This document shows positions 35,401 through 47,351 of a stretch of 64,000 nt of DNA, in pieces. Source of the stretch: Polytrichum commune (Eukaryota; Streptophyta; Polytrichopsida; Polytrichales; Polytrichaceae); contig OX485805.1 in NCBI GenBank assembly GCA_950295325.1, positions 49,252,758 through 49,316,757 of the forward strand, given 5' to 3'. Within the stretch, counting starts at the first letter, position 1. Each line of letters opens with the position of its first letter. The notes beneath the pieces are model-generated. The model worked only from the letters and a program-made list of their open reading frames with translations. It was not told where the DNA came from and did no database searches. Both the position numbers and the translations under genes were made by a program.

Positions 35401-36309
35401 ACTTTCTTAATTGTATGCAGTATAGAAAATTAATACCTCTCCCTTATGTATAGTATGTACGCTAATGCCTCAAATAATACCCCTTCTTACACTCACGTTA
35501 ATTTGTATGTGGTATGAAGAGTCCACCCCCCGGGGACTCGACACATGTGAATGGGAACATACCACAATGACCATCCATGTCAAATGACAAGACTTTTGTT
35601 CTAGGACCACGCTTTGAAAGGATTTTTTTCAGGATTGCTCTTGAAAGTAGGCCAAGAAAAATATGCAGTAGGCCCAAGGAGTCCATCCATAGATATTAAT
35701 TAAAATTATATTCTAAATATATTCATGCTTAATTCAAAATGTGATTGTCGAAGCTACCATAACTATTCTGTAATAAATTTTCTAATATATAAAAAATTTC
35801 ATTGTGGAGTAAATGAAGTTGAATTTTCTAATTCATGCCCTATAAATAGATCTTGAATGCTCATGTTATTTTTGTTTGTGTGTGAAAGGTTGAGCAAGAG
35901 ATTCTAGAGTTAAGGCCTACTTGGTCCCACTTTGCCCTCTTGTTACCACCTTATGTTTTCTCTCTTTCTTAATGGAGGTTCTTAATTGTATGTTGTCCCT
36001 TTCATTTCCCCCTTCATTTAGACATTTAATCAAGAGGGCAAGGTGCATATATGGTTAGCTAAAGATGTATGGTAATTCCTTGAATAGATAGCTCAAGATG
36101 TCAAAAACATGTTTAGACTAGGCTTGTCTCCTTAACCAAACCTTACCTATGCTATCCCTAGAAATAGTTAACTCATTAGCTATGGGTTCAAGACCCTTAT
36201 GTGCAGAATGGCATTTCTAGGCGACTTCAAGATGCAAGACACACGGAATTACTTTATATAGCCATTTTCTTTAAGATTTATAGCAATTCATTTCATTTGT
36301 AACCTTTTT
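32421..36309. other. Intergenic DNA, no gene recognised
   Basis: AT-rich. A LINE tail lies on the minus strand at about 33395-33510 (TTTGTTTCATTGCCAAAAAG and CTCTTGGGTGCACCCGGTGG, read in reverse). A short inverted relation links 34830-34860 and 35510-35550. No gene is supported. Confidence 0.55.
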
Positions 36310-37060
36310 TCATTTTTCCTTTTGAGGCAAACTATACAAGTTTCACTATATCGTCAAAACATACACAAGGCCATAAGGCTTGAAAAAGAAGAGCGGATAA
36401 CCCCTTTTGGGTACACTTGGTGAACCACAAGACCAACTTTCAAGAAGATGTAAAAATCTAGTAAGCATGATTAAGTAAGCCAGTTTTGGGCGTCCGATTG
36501 TCCCACATGATTTAAGAATTTGACTTGTGGAAGAAAAGGTTGATGTTGTTGCCCTATGTATCATCAAATTGAGCAAGGGCAACATCATAGATTCTCGGGG
36601 GGGGGGGGGTAGTCATTGGTTGGAGTAGCAATATACGTGTGAACAAATGATAGGGTATTTTAAAAACATGGGGACAAAAAATTATAAATGAACTTAAGAG
36701 TAATATAGGGTATCAAAAATGGCACTACACATCTTTAAAGTACTATAGGGTATGGAATAATAGGTAATTTGGAATTATAAGTAATGCAAGCCATTTTTCT
36801 ATTAACCCAAAGTAGAAAATTTTATAATGATAGCATGTGAAAAAAAAAAAATTTTGAAAGTAATACCCCCTTATAAAATAGTGGTCGTTTGCACCTATAT
36901 CCTTAACTTTTTAACACATTGCCCCCCCCCCCCCCCCGAGCATAGATTGTCTCTTTTTTTCAGAGTATGAGAGTTTTTTCCCAAGCAATTTTAAGATAGT
37001 CAAGAAGACCTTGCACTAAATCACCTTGCTAGCATCCCATCTAGTGTTGCAACAACCTTG
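36310..37060 (-). mobile_element. LINE 3' end, minus strand, interrupted by a poly-G MITE
   Basis: A LINE-tail signature (GGGTACACTTGGTGAACCAC, preceded by a GAGGCAAAC tail) runs to 36593. It resumes after the MITE at 36941 with sequence matching the LINE coding tail in reverse (CAAGAAGACCTTGCACTAAA, ATCCCATCTAGTGTTG), as at 42.8-42.9 kb. Confidence 0.6.
36594..36940 (+). mobile_element. MITE with poly-G/poly-C ends, copy 2
   Basis: Starts CTCGGGGGGG and ends CCCCCCCGAG, with a perfect 8-bp duplication CATAGATT (36586-36593, 36941-36948). It is 347 bp and nearly identical to 22744-23091. Confidence 0.93.
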
Positions 37061-40000
37061 ATATCATAGTATGCAGTTGAATGTGGACATACTATAGTTA
37101 TGTTTATATAGCACTAGAATGATATAGGTAAAATACTTGATTTTCCACATGCTATAACCAACAACATGTTTATTGGGTGGCCATAGTCTAAAGCCATAAT
37201 TTGGTAATATGTCGATGCTTTCCTCATCCTCAAGGAATTACCAAACTTGTAGTCTACCAAACATTCAGCTAAGATATTTTCTCATCATTATCAAACATGA
37301 ACAAGAGTTGTCATTGGCCAAAGAATTAAAAACTTAAAAACAAAAAATAAACGTATGTATTCTTGCACTGACATGAATATGAACCCACTTTCTCTAAGCT
37401 TGTTGGCCAAATATATTACAAATTATGAATAAATGTGAATATAGATTGGTTTTCATACCAAGGAGTCTATTGGCCAAAGAGTCCACCAAAGATTTTGATA
37501 AAGGTCAATGTCCATTTTAGTTTCACAAACATTGTAGTTTGTTCAAAGGGAGAATGTAAGGCCAACAATTCACCAATTGAATATTCTGAGAGTGCTACAC
37601 TAAATATGATATTTGGTGTCACAATGCTATACATTTTAACAATGCTATTGACGTAATTTTTTACCAAGTAAATGTTTTTATGTTCTAATGTCCAACAACC
37701 AATTTAACATTTGTTGACAAAATATGAGATTTACAATAAATAGATATAGCATTGCATAACTCCAAATAGTAAGTGACACTATATACATTATTTAATGTAC
37801 CAAGTTGAGGTCCCACAAATTTGGCTTTTCTTCTTCTTCCCATGATGTAGTAAAACAAAGAGCCCATACTTGCCAATCTACAAAGCAAATTTATGTACCA
37901 TGGAGACTTTAAAACTTAACCCTAATTTAAGTGTTTAAGAAAAATTTGGCATACACAAAAATTAAGTTAAATTCAACTAAGTATGTAAGTATGAGGCCTT
38001 GAACTAAAAGGTAATACTCCTTGGACTCAAGCTACCTTCTTACCATATTTGTTGTAGTTGGTATATAGGTGAATGCATGGTATCAATTATGGTATTAAAG
38101 AAGCCTACCCAACTAGTAAGTAATAGTAGTCAAGTACTTGATGGGTACTAGAAGATGAGAAAATCTTAGTCTGCCTAAGTCATTATTCAATGGGTCAAAG
38201 ACAAGTTTTAACAATCTCATACTCAAGCGATTTTACCTAGTTATCATGCTTTCTTAATGATATATAATTCTATCTATTGTCAAAGCCAAACATATTTTCA
38301 CATATGCATACCCTAATAAAAATAAAAAATCCTTATTACAAATTTCAAAATTCATTTTAGAACGTCAAGTATGTATTTGTCGGTGTAGTTGATCATGCTT
38401 AGGTGTCACCATGGGGAGGTCACTTTCAAAATTTTATTAAACCACATGAGAAAAAATATAGGGTACTTTCAATTCAAGGGAGAAGAAATTCATGTCAAAT
38501 TTCTCATATTTGATAAATGCTACAATATACAAACAAAATAGAGTTTATAAAATAAATTCATGGTGTAATTACATTTACGTGAAGGGTCTTTAAATATTCT
38601 TCAACGTACCATTTCTATACTAATAGGTTGCCAATTACTCAAGAAATTTAGATAAATGTCCCATCTTAAATAAACCCCTGACATCACATGATTTACATAA
38701 GTGTATAGATTGTGATATCCCCAGGGATATCATACATTTAGATTGTTTGGTTTCAGCATGTGCACCCTAAAGAATTGCCCTCTCATTGCCCTTTGTGTTC
38801 GTGGCCTTCCATATGTTTTGGCAATGAAACAAAGTATTTAATTCATAATATTATATATTTATATATTGATTTTGAAATCCCCTCCTTTCCTTTTTGGGGT
38901 CTTGGTGGCCTTGTATGTTATCTAGCAATTGAATTAAAAACATGTTTGATTTTTTCTCCACTATTTAAATCATTAATACTTAAATAAATAAATAAGACCC
39001 CAAAATTCCTCATCATATATACATGCAAGATATCAATAAAACAGGTAATATTTACCCAACACTGGTTCTAACTTCTCTCCTCTTTCTTTTTTGAGATAAC
39101 AAAACAAGTTCATTTGAATGCCAAAAACAATACTAGGATGTCGGGACCCAACATGGAGAGAGGGGCATCTCTCGAGAGTGCGCATGTTGGAACCAAACCA
39201 CCCAAAGAACAACTCAAGAAGTGTCAACATACACCAAGTAAACGTAATTAACTACACCAACATCCAGCACGTGAATATACCAAAAGATTTTAGAGTCCGT
39301 ATGGAAGTAGAGAAGGACATATTCTCCCCACAAAGTGTCAAACGCATTCATTGTCTCCCCATAGCCCTCGACCTCTTCAACCTTCTTAACTAAACGTCTT
39401 GATTGACTCCGCTCTCACATATTCAAGAAGCCTTTGCCAAATTGTTTGATGTACCTTTGTGTTATCCCACCTAGTGCTATTGAAGGTGAGATCATTACAC
39501 TTGCTCAAAATGGTCCATATATAAGGTCATCCCTCTTACGATAAAATCAACAAAATTCCCCAAGTAATATAATCAATCCCAAAACCGCCATGGCATTACG
39601 GTAGACACTATTTAAGAGCGAAAAAGTCTGAAAAGTTGATACTACCTCTAACATGAACCCACTACACTAAACATTGTAGTAAGCGTCACTTACGATACGA
39701 AATCACGCTAAGCTATAATTACTTACCCTACAATATCTCATTTTTCTCACCAACAAAGGTCAAACTAGTTGTTCGGACATGATTATAGAACATTCGCATC
39801 TTCCACTTGGTTAAAGATTACATTTAACGGTCAAAAGATTTAGCATTGTGTAACCCCGAATTAGTAAGTGACGGTAAATACAATTATAATTAGTGTAGAA
39901 TTCTAGAGTCGCAAGCCCAATTGCCAACTAGGTACTAGGGAAGGTTGGTGCAATCTTATAAATGGGAACATGCAAGTTACCGCATTCGTGACTATAAAGG

Positions 40001-40067
40001 TAGATATATAGTGCTCTAGATATATAGTTGATCTTTAAAGGTGGGTAACAATTTCTTGGTGCCTGTA
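37061..40067. other. Intergenic DNA with LINE tails
   Basis: Tail-like pieces lie at about 38755-38850 and 38870-38945 (plus) and 39075-39200 (minus). No gene seen. Confidence 0.55.
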
Positions 40068-41775
40068 CACCCTAACCTTGATAATATCACACTTGTTAAT
40101 AGAACACCTTGATATTGTCACCTAAAAGTTTGAAACCGATTTCCATAGTGTAAAACTCCCTCGTTATTATCACTATCACCCTTGATAATGTCACATTTTT
40201 TTTTCAAAATTTGTAGTGTAAGTGTGATAATAACAAGTAACATGGATGAAAAAAGGCCGGATGGACAACAAATTCTATGGATGACAAATTCTACAGACGG
40301 AGTCGGAGTTGCATTGGCCATGGCAAAGATCCCATTCATATTGAAGAAATATGATCCAGAAGACATCTTCAATTTTGATGAGACAGGTTTGTATTATAGA
40401 GCCTCTCCTTATAAGACTTTGAATATTGGGAAGGCGAAAGGAAATAAGAAAAAGAAGGACCGTGTGACATTGGGGCTTTGCACTAATATCTCAGGGAAGG
40501 AGCGATTGAAGCTTGTTTTCATTCACAAAGCAGCGCGTCCCAGATGTTTTCCTCAGAATTTTGATCCAAATAGGACAGTACACTATTATTCTAACAATTC
40601 AGCCTGGATGAATGGTGATGTTTTTACACATTGGGTGAAGAGTGAGAACCGAAGAATGGCATTGAAAGACAAAAATATTTGCATTATTATGGATAATGCA
40701 GGAAGCCATGATATTCATGGTGAGGTCAAGAAAGTTATAGATGGGTTTAATGCTTTTGTACTCTCCCATATCACTATATTGTTCCTTCCACCAAATGTGA
40801 CTTAAGTTGTTCAGCCTTTGGATCAAGGAGTGATTGTAGCATTCAAAATGTGCTATAAGCGCAAGCTTGTTGCCTGGACTTTGCAACAAATTGATAACAA
40901 CTCAAATGAAGATTTGGGGAAATTGAATGTTGATGTATTTCAAGCTATGCTATGGTGTGTGGCGGCATGGCATGAATTAGATGATCAAACCATTAGAAAT
41001 TGTTGGAGAAAGTTTGCCATATTGCCTACAAAGTGGAATGCAGATATAAACAATCTTGATGAACGTATGAAGTCCAAAATAAAGGAAGCAACTTTGGAAT
41101 TGGGTAGACTCATCGCCGCATTAAATTTGGGTTTGGATGTTGAAGGCAAGCCTGTAGAAAAGCTTTGTCCTTTGGAGTACATAAACATGGAAGGTGAAGA
41201 TGATTTTGAGGTGGAATTTTCTACTGAGGAGCTTGTGCAATTAGTGCAAGATGGCGAACATGTTCTTGATTCCATGGAAGTGGACCCATTGATTGTTGAT
41301 AGCAGTGATGATGAGTCTAAAGTAGTGAAGCTAAGCGATGCACAAAATATATGCTAAAGATATTTTGAATTTTATGGCTAGCCAAGGTTCTCAGATTTTC
41401 AGCACTCATGAGTTGTTAGAAATGGAAAAAATCCATGACAAACTCATTAGAATTGGTGTTGCACATTTAACATCAACAAAACAATGTGACATTAGAAGCT
41501 TCTTTGTCTCTAGTGAGAGGTCTTTACCTGATCTCAATGACACATTATGATGTGCTCTTGTTGTTATTCACAATTTTGAATTAGATTTTACATTCAAAAA
41601 CATTGAAGTCTCGTATTTGTTATTTTTTTAAAATTGTTATTATATTTTGATTTTCTACATATTTTTTGATAATATCACATTATGCACAAAATGTGACATT
41701 ATCAAGTATGTCACACCTTGTTTATATCACACTTTTTGGTGAAACGGAGGGTGTGACATTATCAAGGTTAGGGTG
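40068..41775 (+). mobile_element. pogo/Tigger-type DNA transposon (Tc1/mariner superfamily), 1.7 kb, internally deleted
   Basis: Terminal inverted repeats of 25 bp are CACCCTAACCTTGATAAT..ATCACAC at 40068-40092 and its reverse complement at 41751-41775 (one mismatch noted). TA flanks are at 40066-40067 and 41776-41777. Sub-terminal copies of the CTTGATAATGTCACA motif near 40180, 41670 and 41695 are likely transposase-binding sites. The element encodes only the DDE part of a transposase. Confidence 0.93.
40182..41357 (+). pseudogene. pogo/jerky-like DDE transposase, N-terminus missing, one in-frame TAA
   Basis: One frame from 40182 (or ATG at 40242) to TAA at 41357, broken by TAA at 40803-40805. 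It has the hallmarks of the DDE_1 domain: FNFDETGLYYR (first Asp), IIMDNAGSHD (second Asp) and ILFLPPNVT then VVQPLDQGVI. The stop stands where Ser is usual, so TCA-to-TAA is likely. The C-terminus is acidic (VDPLIVDSSDDES). The CENP-B-type helix-turn-helix expected at the N-terminus of pogo transposases is absent, so the element could move only with help from another copy. Confidence 0.9.
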
Positions 41776-41777
41776 TA

Positions 41778-42110
41778 TGAAAGTTAGTTATATAACTGCC
41801 ACCTTTCTGAACTTAAGGCTTTATGTCAGCAGACATTCCCCACGTATGATGTGTAATCAATTAATCACACGTACACTTGTAACAGCTTTGGACAAAAAGG
41901 CTCTCGGGCCCGATTGGGATCGTTCAATCTAATCTGCATGGCAGTTATTTTCTCGTTGCGTGTTGATTGGACAGCAGCTTCTCATCTGCATGGGGCGTGT
42001 GAGATTGGAGTTCATCTGGGCCGTCCGATTTCAGGGTTCATGCGAGCGCACCCATTGGTTGTTATTTGCATGGGCCACTAAGCTTGGGTGATTTCTTAAA
42101 ACCTTCAGTG
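41778..42110. other. Intergenic DNA
   Basis: About 330 bp between the pogo element and a MITE; nothing recognised. Confidence 0.5.
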
Positions 42111-42340
42111 TGATGAATGGGGAGACCTGGCTGCTAGTTGCAGATGACCCGGTTGAGGTTGAGAAATAATCGGGTCTAGTTCAAGATTTCAGGAAAATTG
42201 ACGAATCGTTTTAGAAGAATTCTAATCGAGTCGACCTCAAATTAGTGAAACAAAGACCGAAAGGTCGCAACAAGTAACCGGTTGGACTTGGAAACACTAG
42301 GATTTTGATCGATCATGCGTAAAAACCTCCTCGGATGTTG
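42111..42340 (+). mobile_element. hAT-type MITE, copy 3, diverged
   Basis: TGATGAATGGGGAG to CCTCCTCGGATGTTG, flanked by CTTCAGTG (42103-42110) and CTTCAATG (42341-42348), a 7/8 duplication. The internal AACCGGTTGGACTTGG and AAGTTCAAGA-like parts match the family. Confidence 0.7.
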
Positions 42341-42392
42341 CTTCAATGTGTTCTTATTTGGAGACACACAAAACGAGTTTAATATTCCAATC

Positions 42393-42625
42393 CAATGATC
42401 GGGGAGAACCGGCAGTTAGTTATAAATGAACCGGTTGAGTTTGAAAAATAACCGGTTGAAGTTCAAGACTGCAGGAAAATTGCCGATCGTTTTAGAGGAA
42501 TTTATAGAATATACCCCCAACTTAATAAAGGAAAACCGAAGGATGTCAACATGTAACCGGTTGGACTTGGTCAAACACTAGGATCTCAACCGATTATGCA
42601 TGCCCAAAAATCTCCCCGATTACTG
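42393..42625 (+). mobile_element. hAT-type MITE, copy 4, reference copy
   Basis: Terminal repeats are CAATGATCGGGGAG and, in reverse complement, CAGTAATCGGGGAG. A perfect 8-bp duplication TTCCAATC lies at 42385-42392 and 42626-42633. At 233 bp it is the least disturbed copy. Confidence 0.93.
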
Positions 42626-42639
42626 TTCCAATCATCAAG

Positions 42640-43256
42640 GAGCATACCATGTCATTGGGATAGAAAGAAAAAGAGTAGAGGACCTCTTTTGGGTGCACCT
42701 AGTGGAACCACACAACTCCAAGATGGAAAAGTAAACTAAGCATGATCAATTAATGAACCAACGTCAAGCGTCATTATAGTATTGTAAGGATTTTCTTAGT
42801 ATTTGATGTATGTCGTAAATTTATGTCTTGTCCCACACAATGCGAGCATAATCAAGGAGACCTTGCCAAATGTTTTGGTGACCTTTCTTCACATCCCATC
42901 TTGTGTTGTTGGAGGTAGGGTGATTCCAAATAGTCACACAAGGTGATCCCCCTAAAGAGTAACCAAATTCTAGTATATTTGCTATGAGATGAGGGGATAT
43001 TCTTCGCAAAGATCCCATGGAGTCCGTTAAGGGCTCATTTTGATTAGGTCTAGCCTTCATGGAATTAAGAATGCTAGCCTGAACTCTTTTAGCATTCCCC
43101 AAAACCAATGTGCAATGGTTTTCCAAGATATCACATGCGCACATGGGACACTTGTCATTAGTATGAGTATATTTGGCTATCCAAGACTTGATGGCCACTG
43201 CTTTGTGCCAAAGGACCCATGTGAAGACCCCCTTTAAACATATGCTATAGTACAAC
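42640..43256 (-). mobile_element. LINE 3' end with reverse-transcriptase zinc-binding domain remnant
   Basis: The minus-strand frame 43255-42821 encodes VFTWVLWHKAVAIKSWI and KCPMCACDILENHCTLV. This is the C-x2-C...E-x2-H pattern of the zinc-binding domain found after plant LINE reverse transcriptases. TRWDVKKGHQNIWQGLLDYA follows, matching the tail at 20.3 kb. The 3' UTR motif (CTTTTGGGTGCACCTAGTGG, read in reverse) is at about 42690. It is 5' truncated and has a frameshift or stop before the 3' UTR. Confidence 0.8.
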
Positions 43257-43739
43257 CTACTTTTTTAGGTCAAAAGACTAACTTTTGTAACAAATATAAT
43301 GTGCTATTTTTCTTTTGTCTCCCACAACCTCTAATGATAGGGTCGATGAAGATGTTATTCATTGTGATATTAAGGTGCATTCAAATAGAAGTCATGAAAA
43401 AAATATGCCCAAACAAATACCCTCTTAATACACATGTATACTACAAAAAAACTGAGTGTCCACTTTAAGTGGACGTTGGCTTCAAAATGTTGCATACTAA
43501 GGTCCTAAGGATCATGTATTTTTAGCCAATTAAAAAAAAAATCCACGTGGTTTCTCTTTAATTTGTAAATAAGGTCTTAACCATTTAAAAAAATCCAAAC
43601 GGGAGTATACATCATGTTGAGATGTTGTTATTTCCTTCAAAGAGAGAGACTTGTCTTGGTGGGTTTTTGGCTTAAAGATTACAATTTCAACCTTAATATT
43701 GCTACACATTTGCCATATAGTACATGAACAATAAATATC

Positions 43740-44110
43740 ACCACTCTACTAGTCTCTTGGAGGAATTAGTGGTATGTTGGTTCATGTGCCAATATGCGGA
43801 GTGCATCGTCAACTCTCATAGGTATTATAGTTTAGATGACCATTGGCTACTAGCTAGGAGCTAAGACTATAATGCAAACTTGTTGTTGTTAAGCATCATG
43901 TGTGTTTAACATAATATATTGGCCTCATAGTCTTGGTCATCAAGTTGACCTCGGATTTGGTGGAGCTCACCTCCACACATAAACCCCATGTAAATGGAAG
44001 GGGCAATCATCAATAATATGCTCTATCTTGGGGCCATCTCGGGAGCCATATGGCATGCACGTGTCCCTCATCAAAGGAGCTAATGTGAGACAATAGAGGA
44101 GATCCATAAC
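43740..44110 (-). repeat. Decayed copy of the 27.2-27.65 kb gene end
   Basis: Shares GTTAAGCATCATGTGTGT, CCTCATAGTCTT, TATGCTCTATCT and CGGGAGCCAT/CGGGAGACAT in order with 27450-27610, and the flank (CCATTGGCTACTAGCTAGGAGCTA) with 27400-27430. It has no open frame. Confidence 0.75.
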
Positions 44111-45589
44111 CATGTTATGGTGGCAAACACTAAAGTTTTACATGACGCTTCTAGAGTTAGGGCCTTCACTAAGTAGGAGATGGGGATTAGGAGCAAGTCA
44201 TCCCCCCACCCATTTCTCTAAAATAGTCTTATAAGAGAGTTACAACAAAAGGGGGATAGATTTTGTCAATTCTCTTGCAACATATGAAGGTAAATAAAAT
44301 GAATGGTTCTAGTATGAAATATCTTTGAAGTTGTGTAGGGCAATTATGTGGTCCATGACTCCATGAAGCTCCAAGTCCGATTATACCCAACAAGTAACTC
44401 CTCATGTTGGTATGCCACCACCATTACATGTAGTGAAGCATAACATGATGGTAAATTTATCTTGAACGCCATCATAACGTCACTTATAGGATTTTGTTAC
44501 TTTGGTATCTTTGGTCATTGTTAATTGTGTGTAGCTATTGTTGGCCTTTGGTCTATTTTTCAATGATAGAAAATAATTTGGCTTTGGATAGATGACCTAT
44601 AATCAAAACAATGTAAACAATAGATGACAATTGTTTATGGCATGTCAAAAGGCCTCGTATGAGTTTGACCTCAATGCAGTAATTGAAGAGGGGGGGGGGG
44701 GGGGTAACAAGTGTTCCACTAGAATACACCATGATGCTACTTACACGTTTGTATCCTAGGCATAAGCCATACTATTGGTTACTATATACAATTGAAACTA
44801 GAATTTTTGGTAGGTTAACTTTTGTGAATCTTGTCAACTACACTAAATTGGTGTCATGTTGGTGTGGGTGGAGAGTTTATGTGGAAAGACTAATGTGGGC
44901 AATTCTAAGGACCGTGTTTTATATTATGGTCCAAGTTCAAGAAACTTGGGATCCAAAACACCCCTTGAATGGACCCTACTTTTGGATTAGAGGTTGGACT
45001 TAAGCTTGAAGATTTGTTTCTCAAGCTAAGAGGAGTATTAGTTTTTGGGTGAGAGTTGTGGAGATGGTGATGCCATAGTTGTATCACTTCATTTTGTCAT
45101 GACTTTGGACTTAGACCCTAATGTAAACTCCTTGGGTCTCAAGTTTTGCTCTTGACTAAGTAGGATCACTTGATTTCGGAGTTTTTGGGGTCTTGGACCC
45201 AAGTAAGGAAATCCACTCCAAATGTCTAGGTATTTAAATTCACAATTAAAGTGGAGTGGTACACTAAAGTTGGTAAATATTGTGGGAAAAATCTACACTG
45301 TGATTTACCACATGCACCTTAATAGTGCATTGGTCCACAATAATACATGTTCTAAAGAGAAACAGTGTGTAATTGATATATGATATCTTTAATAGTAAAT
45401 ATCAATTCACATTCTACAATCTACAATTGACATCACATGCTAAATATCGGGCGTTGAGAAATCTGGTGAACACCCACAAAGTATTCGCCAAAGGTTATAG
45501 TATGGGAAAAAATCTTAATATTGTGGCCCACATATTTATTATTTTTAGCACATAAGTTAGTAAAATACTACTATAATATCCATGTCTTG
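44111..45589. other. Intergenic DNA
   Basis: A G-run of about 16 bases lies at 44689-44704 without the MITE body. No gene seen; the frame at 44683-45003 starts next to the G-run and resembles nothing known. Confidence 0.5.
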
Positions 45590-46040
45590 GGTGAGTCTCT
45601 AGATTGGATGCTAGTAAGGTGAAGCAAATGATATGGCAAGGTTGTCTTGACTATATTAGAAATGCAAGTGAATCATTTTTGCAAAGATTCAAAGAGGAAG
45701 GCTATCTATGTCGACATCATCCTTGCTAAATTTGACACTACGTGGGGCGAAAACAATCTCCCTTATCTTTTTTTTTTTTTTTTTTTTGAGACAGAAAGCC
45801 AACCGGGTCAACGCCAAAAACAATCTCCCTTATCATAAGTCAAATTGTAGGATTATGTGGAACAATCGGGTCTCCAATGTTGACTTAGTCATTCATACTT
45901 TAATTAGTTCACCTTTCTTGAGGTTTTGTGATACCATCGGGTGCATCCAAGAGATCCCCAACTCTCTATTCTCAATTTTACGGTGGCCTTGTATATTCTT
46001 TAACAATAAACTGTGGCTTGTTTCCTTGATCTCTAAAGAT
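45590..46040 (+). mobile_element. LINE 3' end with a tiny retroposon inserted
   Basis: A coding-tail relative (ATGATATGGCAAGGTTGTCT, GACTATATTAGAAATG) is followed by the 3' UTR motif (ACCATCGGGTGCATCCAAGA and TTTAACAATAAACTGTGG). It is interrupted by the insertion at 45768-45816. Confidence 0.6.
45768..45816 (-). mobile_element. Severely truncated retroposon with poly-A and 18-bp duplication
   Basis: Twenty T then GAGACAGAAAGCCAACCGGG and TCAACGCC (to 45815). It is flanked by a direct repeat of about 18 bp (AAAACAATCTCCCTTATC at 45750-45767 and 45817-45834). This is the footprint of LINE-type target-primed insertion on the minus strand, truncated to some 28 bp plus tail. A related tail (AGACAGAAGGCTAACAAAGC) occurs at 48820. 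Confidence 0.85.
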
Positions 46041-46054
46041 TTCAAAAACAATCA

Positions 46055-46086
<32 letters not shown>

Positions 46087-46309
46087 ACACAAACGTCACT
46101 TGGGATCCATGTAGTAATGTGAATGCTACAAAGCTAACTTAATCATTGAAGACTGATGCATCCAAGAATGACATTTTATTGTGTAATCTAAAATAATATA
46201 CAAAAATCAAAACTATTAAGGACATGACCATACATGGGATGTTTTTAAAGAACCTTGCATTTTTGTGGCAATGCAATGAACTTGTTTCATTTGCCTCCAA
46301 GTCTACAAG

Positions 46310-47235
46310 TCTTTTTACAAATAGAAAGAAAGCATATGCCATAGACACATGGCTTTCCAACCTCGGGGGGGGGGGGGGGGGCAATGTGTTAAAAAATTAA
46401 GGATATAGGTGCGAACAACCACTATTTTATAGGGGGGTATTACTTTCAATTCTCTTCTTTTTTTGCACATGCTATCATTATGTGATTTTCTACTTTGGGT
46501 TAATAGAAAAATAGCTTGCATTACTTATAAGTCCAAATTACCTATTATTCCATACCCTATAGTACTTTAAAGATGTCCAGTGCCATTTTTGATACCCTAT
46601 ATTACTCTTAAGTCCATTTATAAAAAATTTCCCCCATGTTTTAAAAATACCCTATCATTTGTTCGCACGTATATTGCTACTCCAACCAATGACTTACCCC
46701 CCCGAGCTTCCAACCCCAACAAGTGTCCCACCTTCATCCATCCTCTCCACCATCATTTTCCATCCACACCTAGCTAAGCCTCTCTACCCATGTGTCATTT
46801 TGGGAGGGTGGCCATTATAAAACACTTTTTTAGTGTTCAAGTAAATGCAAGTTCTTCATATTAAGTAAAAGAAGCTTATTTCCTAGAGGCACTACCTTCC
46901 AGCCCCAACAGGTGGCCCACCTTCACCAATACCCTCCACCACCAATTTTCATCCACACCTTGATCAATTCTACCTACATAGCCTTGTTGTACTCATGCAT
47001 TATCTGGGGAGGGACATTATGAGATATTTTTTCAATGTTTAGATATATTTGTACATGTTTTTAACAAATAAAAGAAAGTATATGCCAAAGAGGCATGACC
47101 TTCCAACCCCATTAGGCACCACACCGTCACCCATAACCTCCACCATTTTTTTTCATCCACACCTAGCTAGCCTCTCTGCATGTGCGTCATTTAAGGAGGG
47201 GGGATTTTGGAATGAATTTTCAAAGTTCAAGTAAC
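46310..47235. repeat. Tandem repeat array, units of about 200 bp, split by a MITE
   Basis: Units contain ATGCCAAAGAGGCATGACC, CTTCCAACCCC, TCCATCCACACC and CATTTTGGGAGG-like parts at about 46705, 46895 and 47095. A partial unit at 46310-46361 precedes the MITE at 46362-46706. No coding frame runs through the units. Confidence 0.75.
46362..46706 (-). mobile_element. MITE with poly-G/poly-C ends, copy 3, reverse orientation
   Basis: CTCGGGGGG to CCCCCCCGAG. Flanks TTTCCAAC (46354-46361) and CTTCCAAC (46707-46714) match 7/8. The body is the reverse complement of copies 1 and 2. The array unit shows that CTTCCAAC was the original target. Confidence 0.9.
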
Positions 47236-47351
47236 TATTTACATGTTCTTTCAAAAAAGAAAAGAAAAAGGAAAAACCGATTATGTGCCAAAGAAATAAA
47301 ATTGAATTTAAAATCTGGGAAACCAAAATATCGATAACTGGGAGTCGGGAC

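Noticed and set aside
44683-45003. 106-codon plus-strand frame
   Set aside because: Begins beside a G-run and shows no recognisable domain or codon preference; most likely chance.
46018-46092. C-run and (CA)n at about 46055-46090 as a fourth poly-G MITE end
   Set aside because: No MITE body follows on either side; it is a simple repeat.
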